A stretch of DNA of 64,000 bases from Ammoniphilus sp. YIM 78166. GTDB taxonomy: Bacteria > Bacillota > Bacilli > Aneurinibacillales > RAOX-1. The translations under genes and the position numbers were made by a program. The notes beneath the pieces were generated by a model that worked only from the letters and a program-made list of their open reading frames with translations, did no database searches and had not been told where the DNA came from. The stretch is from positions 558,001 through 622,000 of the forward strand of contig NZ_SDLR01000003.1 of the NCBI RefSeq assembly GCF_004522215.1. The letters are read 5' to 3'. Positions 1-8,518 of the stretch are shown in pieces (within the stretch, counting starts at the first letter, position 1; each line of letters starts with the position of its first letter).

Positions 1-133
1 TCGAGCAAGAACCTTGTATCAATGGGCACCTTTTGTGGTTGTGGTGATGAAAGATGGAAAATTTGGGATCTACGATCCGAGGTTTTATCGCAACGGACAA
101 TCCTTTTTATTTGAATACATTGAAACACACTAG
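1..133 (+). CDS. 3' end of an unidentified gene (partial)
   Basis: The reading frame is open from the window edge (frame 2) to a TAG at 131-133 and gives the last 43 residues of a protein. The tail is rich in aromatic and hydrophobic residues (WAPFVVVVMKDGKFGIYDP) and ends YIETH. I do not recognise the family. The stop codon forms the first bases of a perfect 10-bp hairpin, which fits a true gene end. The start and most of the protein lie outside the window, so no function is offered. Confidence 0.6.
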   Translation, partial: RARTLYQWAPFVVVVMKDGKFGIYDPRFYRNGQSFLFEYIETH

Positions 134-154
134 GGTCCCTTTACAGGGACCCTA
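131..154. terminator. Hairpin between convergent genes
   Basis: TAGGGTCCCT (131-140) pairs perfectly with AGGGACCCTA (145-154) around a TTAC loop. It begins at the stop codon of the upstream plus-strand gene and lies 3 nt beyond the end of the minus-strand TatD gene. The T-tract is weak on both sides, so termination efficiency is uncertain. Confidence 0.6.
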
Positions 155-157
155 TCA

Positions 158-931
158 TCACGTATGCTGAAGCAATCTACCAAGATTATCCCGACATGCT
201 TGGAGTACAGCTTCTGGCGTCTGTCCATGGATCTGAGCGACTTTAGCGGCAACCTCTTTAAGGAAAATAGGACTTGTTAATCGTCCCTTAAATGAGCCCT
301 CATACGGCCAGGGCCCATCTGTCTCCATTAACAACTGGGAAAGGGGGACATGGCTTACTAACTCCTGATCCCGTGCACGATAGCAAACCTCGGGGGTTAC
401 CGATACCCAATAGCCGGCCTGAATAATTCCGTGAACGACGGCTAGAGGAGCTTTAAGCCAATGAAAGTGAGCCTGCTTAACTCCGTACTGCTGCAAACAA
501 GACAGAGCTAATTCAGCCTTATCATGAACCGCGTGCAGAAGGAGGGGAAGACGGTTTGTCACAGCGAGGTCTGCAAATTCGGCTAAAACCTCAAGGAAAG
601 GAGCAAGATCAGGCGGCTCCTTTCCTTGAAATCGATAATGCGGCAACCCGATTTCACCAATCGCCGCGATCTTCTCTCGTTCTTGATAAATCAAACTCCT
701 GATCTCGCTTCGTTCTTGCTCGGTTGGTAGAAGGAGTTCAGGGTGATAGCCTACAGCAGCAAAGATAAATTCCGGATATCTTTCTCGGAGCTCAAGGGTT
801 TGATACGAGGACTGGAGGTTCGTGGATACAGCTAATACATGTTGCACCCCTTGGTTCCTCCAAGTGTCGATCAAATAATCTACCTGATTACTGGGATATT
901 GGTCCAGATGGAGATGAGCATCGATATACAT
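158..931 (-). CDS. TatD family metal-dependent hydrolase
   Basis: A 257-residue protein of the TatD amidohydrolase fold, a family of metal-dependent DNases and 3'-5' exonucleases. Visible ligands are the N-terminal HLH (H6, H8), the Glu in AAIGEIGL, the His in LLLHAVHD and AHFHW, and the Asp in METDGPW near the C-terminus, in the expected order. Length is typical (about 255-260). ATG at 931 is preceded by GGAGGTTTCCT. It starts 17 nt after the stop of the gene at 949-1437, so both probably share a transcript from 1457-1484. It is not the copy usually found beside metG and rnmV, so substrate and role are open. Confidence 0.85.
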   Translation of the reverse strand: MYIDAHLHLDQYPSNQVDYLIDTWRNQGVQHVLAVSTNLQSSYQTLELRERYPEFIFAAVGYHPELLLPTEQERSEIRSLIYQEREKIAAIGEIGLPHYRFQGKEPPDLAPFLEVLAEFADLAVTNRLPLLLHAVHDKAELALSCLQQYGVKQAHFHWLKAPLAVVHGIIQAGYWVSVTPEVCYRARDQELVSHVPLSQLLMETDGPWPYEGSFKGRLTSPIFLKEVAAKVAQIHGQTPEAVLQACRDNLGRLLQHT

Positions 932-948
932 AGGAAACCTCCGTATTT

Positions 949-1437
949 CTAACGGTAAACATCGACGACAAACAAATGATAGCTTCTCACTCTTACCGTT
1001 TCTGATGTTTTGATCCCTTTCATGATGGTGGGCTTCACATACAGGGTAACAACCTCTTCATTTTTCAATCGAAGCTGTATGCGTTTAAAAACACCCGCAT
1101 ATGGCATATGTACATGATCCATGTATTCCAATGTTCCTGTCAAGAGCTGGAGTTCATCAGGGCGACTCTTATGCACCCATTGGCTTGAAAAATAATGATA
1201 GAGAAACGAATAGTTTGTCCACGAGGATAAAGAAACAAACAGAAAGATAAGGACCCCTACTGCGAGTATACTGAGTTTTAACAGTGGAAAGGAAGGAGAG
1301 AAAGTAAACATCGCCGTCATATTGCCTACAATACCGCTAAGAAGGCCAATAAATACCATCCCAGCAGCCATCGTCTGCAATTGGGCTTTTTTCTTTTTGT
1401 TCTCCCAGCGTTTTACATTAGATTCTAAGTTTGGCAT
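949..1437 (-). CDS. Small membrane protein of unknown function
   Basis: A 162-residue protein starting MPNLESNVKRW, with a charged N-terminus (WENKKKK), two hydrophobic segments at about residues 24-45 and 53-75, and a soluble C-terminal half with beta-strand character ending VVDVYR. The frame is open further upstream to 1503, but a promoter (TTGACA-N16-TATAGA) lies inside that extension, so the longer start could not be transcribed. The ATG at 1437 has a fitting GAGGG site 4-5 nt away. I do not recognise a family. It leads into the TatD gene as a probable two-gene operon. Confidence 0.65.
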   Translation of the reverse strand: MPNLESNVKRWENKKKKAQLQTMAAGMVFIGLLSGIVGNMTAMFTFSPSFPLLKLSILAVGVLIFLFVSLSSWTNYSFLYHYFSSQWVHKSRPDELQLLTGTLEYMDHVHMPYAGVFKRIQLRLKNEEVVTLYVKPTIMKGIKTSETVRVRSYHLFVVDVYR

Positions 1438-1456
1438 TTGACCCTCAATCCTGGTT

Positions 1457-1484
1457 TCTATAAGATTTGCTCTCATTATGTCAA
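1457..1484 (-). promoter_or_regulatory. Sigma-A promoter for the 949-1437 gene and TatD
   Basis: On the minus strand a perfect -35 TTGACA (1479-1484), a 16-nt spacer and TATAGA (1457-1462). The transcript would start about 15 nt before the ATG at 1437, which fixes that start codon. Confidence 0.7.
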
Positions 1485-1581
1485 ACACGGGTAAAAGGTT
1501 CATTAGAAAAAAGCTGGAAAACTTAAAACCTTTTCTCGTTGAATCTCGTCATACCTATATAGACATAAAAAGGAGGTTATT

Positions 1582-2475
1582 ATGATAAACAGAAACTGGA
1601 AGGCCATCTGCTTTATCCTACTTATTGTCACCTTGCTCGTAGGGTGTGGAAACGAACAGCAGAGTAAAGAGGGGGCTTATCTTGAACACGCAGCCGATCA
1701 AGCCACCTCGAACTCATCAGCTCCTGAAGTATCTCCAACAGGCTACTCTGAAGGAGAGGCCCAAAAAGCAGATTCTGCTGCAATTCAAAGAAAAATTATT
1801 AAAGAGGCCGATATTCGCCAGAAGGTAACCGAGCTTGACCCAGCCTTACAATTAGTTCAGCAGCTCGTTGACCGTTCCGGCGGGTATATTCAGTCATCCT
1901 CTATGCACCAATATCGGGAAGACGAGCGAGAAGCCTCGTTTGTCTTGCGTGTTCCACAAGCCCATTATTCATCAATCATTGAGCAGCTGCAAAAGATTGG
2001 AAAGTCGATCATGATAACTCAAAAAGGTGAAGATGTCACCGAACAGTTTTATGATAATGAAGCCCGCATCAAGAATCTGTCCTTACAGGAGGAAGCCGTA
2101 CAAAAGCTTTTAGATAAAGCCGATAAGATGGAAGATATCTTGCGCATACAGCAAGAATTGTTTCGCATCCGCGGGGAAATCGAAACCCTGCAAGGAAAAA
2201 ATCGAGTCTTAGATCATCTTGCGAGTCTATCTACTATCAACCTTACTCTGGTAGAAGTGAAAGCAGTAAATTATGTGGAGGATAAGCCTTGGTTGCAGGC
2301 GCGTGAAGGGTTTGTCCAGTCTTTAGGCGGGGTGGGCGATCTCTTTGTACATCTCATGGTGCTACTAGCCACTTATCTCCCGTTTATCGTCCTCATTTAT
2401 TTACCTCTGGGGATTCTTATTTGGTGTGCGATTCGACGACAAAAGAAAAAAACAGAAGATAAACACCATACCTAG
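1582..2475 (+). CDS. DUF4349 domain lipoprotein
   Basis: A 297-residue lipoprotein. The N-terminal signal peptide ends in a lipobox (LLVGC, Cys at about 22), so the mature protein should be anchored outside the membrane. Residues about 70-235 match the DUF4349 layout: a beta-rich part (GGYIQSSS, ASFVLRVP), a coiled-coil stretch (ARIKNLSLQEEAVQKLLDKA) and a beta strand (STINLTLVEV). A hydrophobic segment at about 252-283 and a basic tail (RRQKKK) would return the chain to the cytoplasm. AGGAGG lies just before the ATG. It is a single gene ending in the hairpin at 2484-2527. The function of DUF4349 proteins is unknown. Confidence 0.8.
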   Translation: MINRNWKAICFILLIVTLLVGCGNEQQSKEGAYLEHAADQATSNSSAPEVSPTGYSEGEAQKADSAAIQRKIIKEADIRQKVTELDPALQLVQQLVDRSGGYIQSSSMHQYREDEREASFVLRVPQAHYSSIIEQLQKIGKSIMITQKGEDVTEQFYDNEARIKNLSLQEEAVQKLLDKADKMEDILRIQQELFRIRGEIETLQGKNRVLDHLASLSTINLTLVEVKAVNYVEDKPWLQAREGFVQSLGGVGDLFVHLMVLLATYLPFIVLIYLPLGILIWCAIRRQKKKTEDKHHT

Positions 2476-2483
2476 ACGTCAGA

Positions 2484-2527
2484 AACTGGAGAAGAGACCT
2501 TGTACAGATCTCAACTCCGGTTTTTTT
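2484..2527. terminator. Bidirectional terminator
   Basis: AACTGGAG (2484-2491) pairs with CTCCGGTT (2515-2522), extended inward by GAGA/TCTC, followed on the plus strand by seven T. It serves the DUF4349 gene and overlaps the 3' end of the convergent glycosylase gene. Confidence 0.75.
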
Positions 2528-3032
2528 GTACGACCAGATGGGCCAACTCTCGATAGATTTCAATCACATCTTCTATTCTCATCCTAACCAAGCCACTCGA
2601 GGAAGGACCTACAAATTCAATAACATTCTCTACAACTGTAGGATGCTGAATTCCCCAGGTGACATTTCGTCTGTTACTATATTGCTCATAAACTCCTTTT
2701 CCAACAAAACAAACGATCTTAGGTTTGTAGTAGGAGATCTTTTCTTGCAGCAGTCGTTTTCCCTCTTTATATTCTTCCTTGGTAATCTCTGCAGCCGTTC
2801 GGGTGGGTCGAGCAACAATATTAGTAAAGCCATAGCCTATGTCCAGTAAGTCCTGGTCCTCTTGTGCGGTGTATTTTCGCGAGGTAAGACCTGAACGATG
2901 TAAAATAGTCCAAAAGCGATTGTGCGGGTTCGCATAGTGATGGCCTGTTTCTCCCGATCGAATACTTGGATTGTACCCTACAAATAGCAGAAGTAAATCC
3001 TCTCGAAGGTGATCCGGGATTTCGTGTACCAT
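2511..3032 (-). CDS. mug: Mismatch-specific DNA glycosylase (Mug/UDG family 2)
   Basis: A 173-residue uracil/thymine DNA glycosylase-like protein that would remove mispaired or damaged bases for base-excision repair. It has VGYNPSIRSGETGHHYANP, the family motif around the catalytic Asn (GxNPS), then NRFW. The second motif is GPSSSGLVR, a variant of the classical NPSGLS. The frame is open to 3071, but the ATG there sits beside a TATACT -10 box, so the start is taken as ATG 3032, which has an excellent AAAGGAGGT site 8 nt upstream. It stands alone and converges on the DUF4349 gene. Confidence 0.85.
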   Translation of the reverse strand: MVHEIPDHLREDLLLLFVGYNPSIRSGETGHHYANPHNRFWTILHRSGLTSRKYTAQEDQDLLDIGYGFTNIVARPTRTAAEITKEEYKEGKRLLQEKISYYKPKIVCFVGKGVYEQYSNRRNVTWGIQHPTVVENVIEFVGPSSSGLVRMRIEDVIEIYRELAHLVVQKNRS

Positions 3033-3073
3033 AGAAAAAGACCTCCTTTCGCGAGCAAGTAAATTTATCATCT

Positions 3074-3101
3074 AGTATACCCTGGTGGTTACAATTGGAA
3101 A
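3074..3101 (-). promoter_or_regulatory. Promoter of the mug-like gene
   Basis: Minus-strand TATACT (3074-3079) with TTTCCA (3096-3101) 16 nt upstream. The -10 box touches the longest possible start codon and so excludes it. Confidence 0.5.
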
Positions 3102-3133
3102 ATGTATTTTTACTTTAACACGTCGAAAAATGA

Positions 3134-3162
3134 TTGCAAGGAAAAGAAAATAGAGAGATAAT
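3134..3162 (+). promoter_or_regulatory. Promoter of the aspartate kinase gene
   Basis: TTGCAA (3134-3139), a 17-nt spacer and GATAAT (3157-3162), 35 nt before the aspartate kinase ATG. The leader is too short for a lysine riboswitch, and no T-box is visible. Confidence 0.6.
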
Positions 3163-3197
3163 AAGGTTTATTTAGAAATTCAAATTGGGGGATCAAC

Positions 3198-4550
3198 ATG
3201 AAGGTTGCAAAGTTTGGCGGAACATCTGTAGCGTCTGCCGCTCAGATTCAAAAAGTGTATCAAATTGTTGTTTCAGATCCTGAAAGAAAAGTAGTAGTAG
3301 TTTCCGCACCGGGGAAACGATCTAAGGAAGATACAAAAGTAACGGATCTACTTATTCATTGTGCAGAGCAATTCTTGCAGTACGGCGAAGGGAATGAAGC
3401 ATTCCAGGCAGTAGTTGCTCGCTATCGCGAGATTGCTCAGGAATTAGGATTAACCGAAGAGATTGTAGACCGCATTTCCATGGATCTTTTAGAAATACTC
3501 CATGCCGACCGTACGGATGCTAATCGTTACATGGATGCCATTAAAGCCAGCGGTGAAGACAATTGCGCGAAGCTTGTAGCTCAGTACTTTGTCAGTCAAG
3601 GACATGAAGCTTACTACGTGAATCCGAAGGAAGCCGGATTATTTGTTACCGATGAACCAGGAAATGCTCAAGTATTGCCTGAATCCTACGATAACCTGAA
3701 GAGCTTAAGAGATCGCTCGGGCATTCTGGTTTTCCCTGGGTTCTTTGGCTATTCACTCGAAGGCAAGATCGTCACCTTCTCTCGCGGAGGTTCTGACATT
3801 ACGGGGTCTATTCTTGCTGCGGGTGTGCAAGCGACCCTTTATGAGAACTTTACGGATGTAGATTCCGTATTCTCTGCGAATCCGAACATGGTTAGCCAAC
3901 CAAAGGAAATCAAAACCCTGACTTATCGCGAGATGCGTGAGTTATCCTATGCTGGATTCTCTGTTTTCCACGATGAAGCCTTAATCCCGGCTTTCCGTGC
4001 TGGTATCCCTGTGTGTATCAAGAACACGAATAATCCGGATGCACCAGGTACAAGAATCGTACTAGAACGCAAACCTGAGAACGGACCGGTGAGCGGGATT
4101 GCAAGCGACGCAGGCTTCTGCAGTGTATACGTCAGCAAATACTTAATGAACCGAGAAATTGGTTTTGGTCGTAAACTCCTTCATATCCTAGAAGACTATG
4201 GTTTGTCCTATGAGCACACGCCATCAGGAATTGATGACATTTCCGTCATTATGCGCCAGAAACAGATTGATGAGGGAGCCGAGGCCGAGATCGTAAAGCG
4301 CATCTATACTGAGCTTTCTGCAGATAATGTAGTCGTCCAACACGACTTGGCTATGATCATGATCGTGGGAGAAGGCATGCGTCACAATGTGGGAACGACA
4401 GCAAGAGCAGCAAGTGCGCTTGCAAGTGCTGGAGTTAATATTGAGATGATCAATCAGGGTTCTTCTGAAGTAAGTATGATGTTTGGTGTCAAAGGTGTAG
4501 ATGAAGTGAAGGCGGTTCAAGCGTTGTACAAGGAATTTTTCGAGAAATAG
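3198..4550 (+). CDS. thrD: Aspartate kinase (monofunctional, ThrD/YclM type)
   Basis: A 450-residue kinase that phosphorylates L-aspartate as the first step to lysine, threonine and methionine. It opens with KFGGTSVASA, the nucleotide-binding KFGGTS motif, and has SRGGSDITGS and FTDVDSVFSANP in the catalytic domain. The C-terminus holds two ACT domains (about 300-450; HNVGTTARAASALASAGVNI). Length and sequence resemble Bacillus subtilis YclM/ThrD more than DapG or the LysC alpha/beta type. GGGGGATC precedes the ATG. It is a single gene with its own promoter and terminator. Feedback specificity cannot be read from sequence. Confidence 0.92.
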   Translation: MKVAKFGGTSVASAAQIQKVYQIVVSDPERKVVVVSAPGKRSKEDTKVTDLLIHCAEQFLQYGEGNEAFQAVVARYREIAQELGLTEEIVDRISMDLLEILHADRTDANRYMDAIKASGEDNCAKLVAQYFVSQGHEAYYVNPKEAGLFVTDEPGNAQVLPESYDNLKSLRDRSGILVFPGFFGYSLEGKIVTFSRGGSDITGSILAAGVQATLYENFTDVDSVFSANPNMVSQPKEIKTLTYREMRELSYAGFSVFHDEALIPAFRAGIPVCIKNTNNPDAPGTRIVLERKPENGPVSGIASDAGFCSVYVSKYLMNREIGFGRKLLHILEDYGLSYEHTPSGIDDISVIMRQKQIDEGAEAEIVKRIYTELSADNVVVQHDLAMIMIVGEGMRHNVGTTARAASALASAGVNIEMINQGSSEVSMMFGVKGVDEVKAVQALYKEFFEK

Positions 4551-4560
4551 GAAAGAGAGA

Positions 4561-4590
4561 GGACAGCTGAGACGTTAAGCTGTCCTTTTC
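4561..4590 (+). terminator. Terminator after aspartate kinase
   Basis: GGACAGCT (4561-4568) pairs with AGCTGTCC (4578-4585) around a 9-nt loop, followed by TTTTC. It sits between convergent genes and touches the end of the potassium channel gene. Confidence 0.85.
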
Positions 4591-5686
4591 ATTTGATCTT
4601 TTGATAGGTTTGCTGGTCGCAAATGACATACAGCTTGGCTCCTTTTGAGATAGGCTCAGACAGCTTCTGGTTAATATAAAGATCAGATCCATCAGCAATA
4701 AGCGTCGCACCTTCCTCTAACAATTCTAGAAAAGCATCTCGATAGGTGTACCAATGCGTACGGGTTTTGACTTCATAAATCGTCTCATTTTCTCCATACC
4801 TGCTTCGAATCAACTCCGTGTATATATCCGTTACCCCATGGGTAAACAACGAACGAACAGCCACGTTGGAAATCATCTCGTAGGAAGGGATAAACTCATC
4901 CACCCGAACATGCTTAAACATAGTAATATGATGCTTGCTGATCACTTCAACCGTAACATGGATGTGTACCTTGTATTTTTTCTCAATAGCTGTAACGGCG
5001 GTAGCCACTAATAAAGTTTTCCCATCTAAAAGAACAGGATCTGAAATATGAGCATCGTTTTGGACATAGGAAGCAAAAACAATCACCCCTTTTGCTTCGG
5101 TGATGTTTGCAGCCATCAAAGTTTGCTCATCGGTTGCTGGACCACGGATATAGTGAATGCGCTCATTAAGAAGAGGAGCTTTAGCTAGATTCGCGATCAA
5201 AACAATCTCTACAGCAGGCTCAGAACGGAGAATTTCTCGGATAGCCAGCTCAGATTTGACGCTCCAGCCGATGATAATCAGATGATTTTTACCAGTAAAT
5301 TGCATATTTCCTTCCTCTCGAAGTTTTTGAATGGCGGTGACGGAGTTTAGGACCTTCCCGATTACGACACCGATAATCCCAATTCCAGTAATATAAAGAA
5401 AGATCCCAAATAGCTTTCCTACAGGAGTAGCTGGTGAAAAATCTCCAAACCCTACCGTTGTCAACGTTGTCATTACCCACCAGACCGAATTAAGGTAATT
5501 TTTGAATGTCTGTGGCTCGAGTTGCAATGCGATATAAGAAGATGTGAAAATATAGAATAATACAAAAGGAATAAAAAAACGATTTTTTAAATGAATAAAT
5601 GCAATTAACCACTTTCGGGGGAGTAATCTCAAAACTTGGCCTCCAGAATCATAATCAGGGGGCGTGTTTGGAACTGACTCATTCAT
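4589..5686 (-). CDS. Two-helix potassium channel with RCK (TrkA-N) domain
   Basis: A 365-residue ion channel subunit. Two hydrophobic segments (about residues 36-55 and 92-115) flank a pore loop with the K+ selectivity filter TTVGFGD (about 76-82). The C-terminal two thirds is a Rossmann-type RCK domain starting NHLIIIGWSVKSELA, expected to gate the pore with a bound ligand or ion. It resembles B. subtilis YugO, a channel linked to electrical signalling in biofilms. The frame extends to 5743, but ATG 5686 has GAGGG at 8 nt, while the upstream ATG has no site. It is divergent from the thioredoxin-like gene at 5755. Confidence 0.85.
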   Translation of the reverse strand: MNESVPNTPPDYDSGGQVLRLLPRKWLIAFIHLKNRFFIPFVLFYIFTSSYIALQLEPQTFKNYLNSVWWVMTTLTTVGFGDFSPATPVGKLFGIFLYITGIGIIGVVIGKVLNSVTAIQKLREEGNMQFTGKNHLIIIGWSVKSELAIREILRSEPAVEIVLIANLAKAPLLNERIHYIRGPATDEQTLMAANITEAKGVIVFASYVQNDAHISDPVLLDGKTLLVATAVTAIEKKYKVHIHVTVEVISKHHITMFKHVRVDEFIPSYEMISNVAVRSLFTHGVTDIYTELIRSRYGENETIYEVKTRTHWYTYRDAFLELLEEGATLIADGSDLYINQKLSEPISKGAKLYVICDQQTYQKIK

Positions 5687-5754
5687 GTTCACGCCCTCAT
5701 ATCTATTTTCTATTTTCGACCAAAGAGGACAGGGGATAAACAAGGAGGATCAAG

Positions 5755-6063
5755 ATGATTCAGGAATTATCGATAACAGAATGGGAGAAAGGGAGCTTTG
5801 AGTCCTTGACATACCTTTATCTCTATACCCCTTTATGCGGCACCTGTAAGGTAGGAGAAAAGATGCTTGAAGTGGTGATGGAGATGCTGCCTGATGTGCC
5901 ATTATATAAGATGAATATCAACCTAGTTCCACAGCTGGCAGAAGAGTGGAGAATAGAAAGTGTGCCCTGTCTTATTTCCATGCAAGATAAGACGCCGATC
6001 CACAAAGTGTACGCAATGAGGTCTGTTGTTGACCTCTATAAGGTTTTAACAGAGTCTCTTTAG
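5755..6063 (+). CDS. Thioredoxin family protein (YusE-like)
   Basis: A 102-residue thioredoxin-fold protein with active site PLCGTCK (CxxC, about residues 28-31), the downstream cis-Pro motif ESVPCLI and hydrophobic strands on either side. An additional Cys follows the cis-Pro. The length fits a minimal thioredoxin fold, and there is no signal peptide, so it is cytosolic. The start has AAGGAGGATCAAG directly upstream. Its partner is unknown. It resembles the thioredoxin-like YusE/YtpP group rather than TrxA, whose active site is WCGPC. Confidence 0.8.
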   Translation: MIQELSITEWEKGSFESLTYLYLYTPLCGTCKVGEKMLEVVMEMLPDVPLYKMNINLVPQLAEEWRIESVPCLISMQDKTPIHKVYAMRSVVDLYKVLTESL

Positions 6064-6185
6064 AATTTGTGATAAATTCCTTCATTAAGGGTTTCCGTCT
6101 ACTGCAGGAAAAATGGCTGTAAATCATCTTCCCCGTGCAAACTAATACAGGTTGTGCAAATCTTAAATGAAGGTGGGGGACCTTT

Positions 6186-6803
6186 ATGCAAGTACTCGAG
6201 CAAACAATGACGGTACAAGAAGCCATTAAATCGAGACATAGTATTCGTAAATTTATTCAAGAAACCATGCCTAGAGAGGAATTACAAGAAATCCTGAAGC
6301 TTGTGAGTCTCGCACCTAGTGCTTGGAATTTGCAGCCCTGGCGATTTCATGTAATTACAGACACCGTTCTTAAAGAAAAACTGCAAGAGGCGGCTTATGG
6401 TCAACAACAAGTAACATCAGCACCAGCCGTTATTGTAGTGGCGAGCGATATGGAAGACGTACTGGCAAACCTGATGGAAACCGTTCATCCAGGCTTAACG
6501 GAAGAACGAAAGCAAGAGGAAGTTGCGAACCTGGCGGCTTTATTTGGTTCTATGACCGTAGAAGAGAGAGCTCAATGGGCATTGGCACAAACCAACATTG
6601 CGCTTGGATTTTTGTTGCTTACCGCAGAAGGTTTCGGTTATTCTACCGTCCCCATGCTGGGGTTTGATCCGATTAAGGTAAAGGAGCTTTTAGGGTTAGC
6701 CGAACACGTGAAGTTAGCCGCTATGGTTCCTATTGGAAAAAAAGCAGCAGAGGGCTATCCTCACCACCGTCACGATCTTAACCGTATTGCTAAGTTCCAT
6801 TAA
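6186..6803 (+). CDS. Nitroreductase family FMN oxidoreductase
   Basis: A 205-residue NAD(P)H-dependent FMN enzyme of the nitroreductase fold. The FMN-phosphate motif SRHSIRKF (about 16-23) is followed by [13 protein letters not shown], which lines the flavin site, and a C-terminal [12 protein letters not shown] that closes it. The physiological substrate cannot be told; family members reduce quinones, nitro compounds or enoates. GGTGGGGGACC precedes the ATG. It is followed by a strong terminator and stands alone. Confidence 0.85.
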   Translation: MQVLEQTMTVQEAIKSRHSIRKFIQETMPREELQEILKLVSLAPSAWNLQPWRFHVITDTVLKEKLQEAAYGQQQVTSAPAVIVVASDMEDVLANLMETVHPGLTEERKQEEVANLAALFGSMTVEERAQWALAQTNIALGFLLLTAEGFGYSTVPMLGFDPIKVKELLGLAEHVKLAAMVPIGKKAAEGYPHHRHDLNRIAKFH

Positions 6804-6813
6804 AGGTAAGAAG

Positions 6814-6850
6814 GCCTGTCCAAAGGGAAGTCCTTGGATAGGCTGGTTTT
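6814..6850 (+). terminator. Terminator after the nitroreductase gene
   Basis: GCCTGTCCAAAGG pairs with CCTTGGATAGGC (12 pairs, one bulged A, one G-T) around a 5-nt loop, followed by TTTTATT. Confidence 0.8.
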
Positions 6851-6869
6851 ATTACATAGGAGTTTGGGC

Positions 6870-6974
6870 ATGAAGTTCGTTATTTACTTGAAAGATGAGC
6901 GGAATTCACATGATTTTAGCAGAGTGAGAGAACGTATGTTCACAAGAAACCAAAAGGCAAAGGAGTGTTTATGA
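6870..6974 (+). CDS. Possible 34-residue leader ORF (uncertain)
   Basis: An ATG at 6870 is preceded by AGGAG at a good distance and opens a frame of 34 codons (MKFVIYLKDE... ending AKECL). Its TGA overlaps the ATG at 6971 of the next gene in the ATGA arrangement of translationally coupled genes. The frame also contains the ribosome binding site of the next gene. It could be a leader peptide or chance. I know no homologue. Confidence 0.3.
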   Translation: MKFVIYLKDERNSHDFSRVRERMFTRNQKAKECL

Positions 6975-7993
6975 TGACCACCATGAAAGCGGTAGGACTG
7001 TTTCGTTATCTTCCGATTTCAGATCCAGAAAGCTTAATTAATGTCGAAGTGGAGAAGCCAAGTGTTAGCGGACGTGATCTACTAGTTAAGGTACATGCCA
7101 TTTCGGTTAATCCAGTCGATACCAAGGTTAGAAAGCCCAAAGATAAGGTGGAGACGACCCCAAGAATCCTAGGATGGGACGTTGCCGGTGTGGTAGAAGA
7201 AGTGGGACCTGATTGTTCTCTTTTTAAAAAGGGGGATGAGGTTTTTTATGCTGGCAGTATTACCCGCCCTGGAGCAAACAGTGAATACCACCTGGTTGAT
7301 GAACGAATTGTGGGGCATAAGCCGAGAAAACTAAGTTTTGCTGAAGCCGCAGCATTGCCTCTTACGGCACTTACGGCTTGGGAGGCTCTTTTTGACCGGT
7401 TAGGGATCCCCAAAGAAGGCCATGCCGGTAAAACCCTCTTGATAATTGGCGCCGCCGGGGGCGTCGGTTCGATTGCGGTTCAGTTAGCCAAGTGGGCCGG
7501 GTTAACGGTCATTGGTACCGCATCTCGGAAAGAATCAGAGATGTGGGTGAGGGAACGAGGAGCGGATCACGTCATCAATCATTATGAACCTTTTGTTCCT
7601 CAATTAAAGCAGCTAGCAATGGATGGCGTGGACTATATTTTATGTCTTAACCAAACAGATAAGCATTGGGATAACATGGCCCAAGCTATTAAACCACAAG
7701 GTAAAATATGTTCCATCTTTGAAACCGATGAGAAACTAAACCTTTTCCCATTATTCAACAAGAGCGTTACTTTTGTATGGGAACTTATGTTCACTCGTGC
7801 TATGTTTCAAACACCGGACATGATTGAACAACATCACATACTAAACCGGATCTCGGATATGATTGATTCGAATAAAATTATTACAACACTCAACGAAGTG
7901 ATAACTCCCATCAATGCAGCAAATGTACGAAGGGCCCATGCACAGTTAGAAGAAGGCAGAACCATTGGTAAGATTGTGTTAGAACATTTCTAG
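6971..7993 (+). CDS. Zinc-independent alcohol dehydrogenase / quinone oxidoreductase-like (MDR family)
   Basis: A 340-residue medium-chain reductase of the ZADH/YogA type. The N-terminal GroES-like domain has VHAISVNPVDTKVR and LGWDVAGVVEEVG. The NAD(P)-binding fold carries LIIGAAGGVGSIAVQLAKW (about 155-173). The catalytic zinc cysteines and histidine of true alcohol dehydrogenases are absent, which points to a quinone or enone reductase. A GTG at 6965 is possible, but ATG 6971 and ATG 6974 are better spaced from AAAGGAG. No terminator is obvious downstream, where the gene-poor region 7994-8548 begins. Confidence 0.85.
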   Translation: MMTTMKAVGLFRYLPISDPESLINVEVEKPSVSGRDLLVKVHAISVNPVDTKVRKPKDKVETTPRILGWDVAGVVEEVGPDCSLFKKGDEVFYAGSITRPGANSEYHLVDERIVGHKPRKLSFAEAAALPLTALTAWEALFDRLGIPKEGHAGKTLLIIGAAGGVGSIAVQLAKWAGLTVIGTASRKESEMWVRERGADHVINHYEPFVPQLKQLAMDGVDYILCLNQTDKHWDNMAQAIKPQGKICSIFETDEKLNLFPLFNKSVTFVWELMFTRAMFQTPDMIEQHHILNRISDMIDSNKIITTLNEVITPINAANVRRAHAQLEEGRTIGKIVLEHF

Positions 7994-8034
7994 GCTAGTA
8001 TTGGGACAGCAGCAGGATAACAACGTAGGATCGG

Positions 8035-8119
8035 GTCCGAATACGGGCCTGATTCGGACAGCATTTAGATAAGAACGTTTGTTCAAGGCCGAATACCGGC
8101 CTGATTTGGACAGCATTAG
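8035..8119. repeat. Two-copy imperfect direct repeat, each with an inner palindrome
   Basis: Copy 1 (8035-8066) and copy 2 (8089-8119) share the pattern CCGAATAC[G/C]GGCCTGATT[C/T]G followed by GACAGCATT. In copy 1 GTCCGAAT (8035-8042) pairs exactly with ATTCGGAC (8052-8059); copy 2 is a weaker palindrome. A partial third copy (TTGGGACAGCA) lies at about 8001-8011. No gene lies in them. Confidence 0.6.
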
Positions 8120-8518
8120 GAACTCGAAATAGTAATTGAGAGAAAGCGCTTCCGTAAATAAAAAAATATCCTAACTGACTGAGAAACTAAAAGAGTTACA
8201 GTTCAAGATAAAGTTCAAGATATCGAACAAGAAGGATAAAATCACGATAAGCAGCTAAAACGGAATTATCCATGTAACATGAACTCAATGTGGTTCAAAT
8301 TGGCATAAACGATGATACAAAATAAGTAAGAACCGCGAAATATAAATTCAGGTCGAATCAATCAAAATTAAGACTGAGAAATTATTAATTTAGATTCAAA
8401 CCAGATCAAAAATCGAATTGAGAAATTTATCGATTAAATCTAAAACGATCACATCTCTATTGCTTTTCTAACAATACAGTAACAAAACTGATATTTTGTA
8501 ACCCTATTTAAAAGAACT

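Noticed and set aside
2526-2849. 107-codon frame on the plus strand
   Set aside because: Antisense to the mug-like gene, whose motifs are clear; no ribosome site.
3072-3197. Lysine riboswitch before aspartate kinase
   Set aside because: The gap is 126 bp with a promoter in its middle, leaving about 30 nt of leader.
6079-6181. Inverted repeat CCTTCATTAAG with CTTAAATGAAGG
   Set aside because: The loop would be about 85 nt; probably chance.
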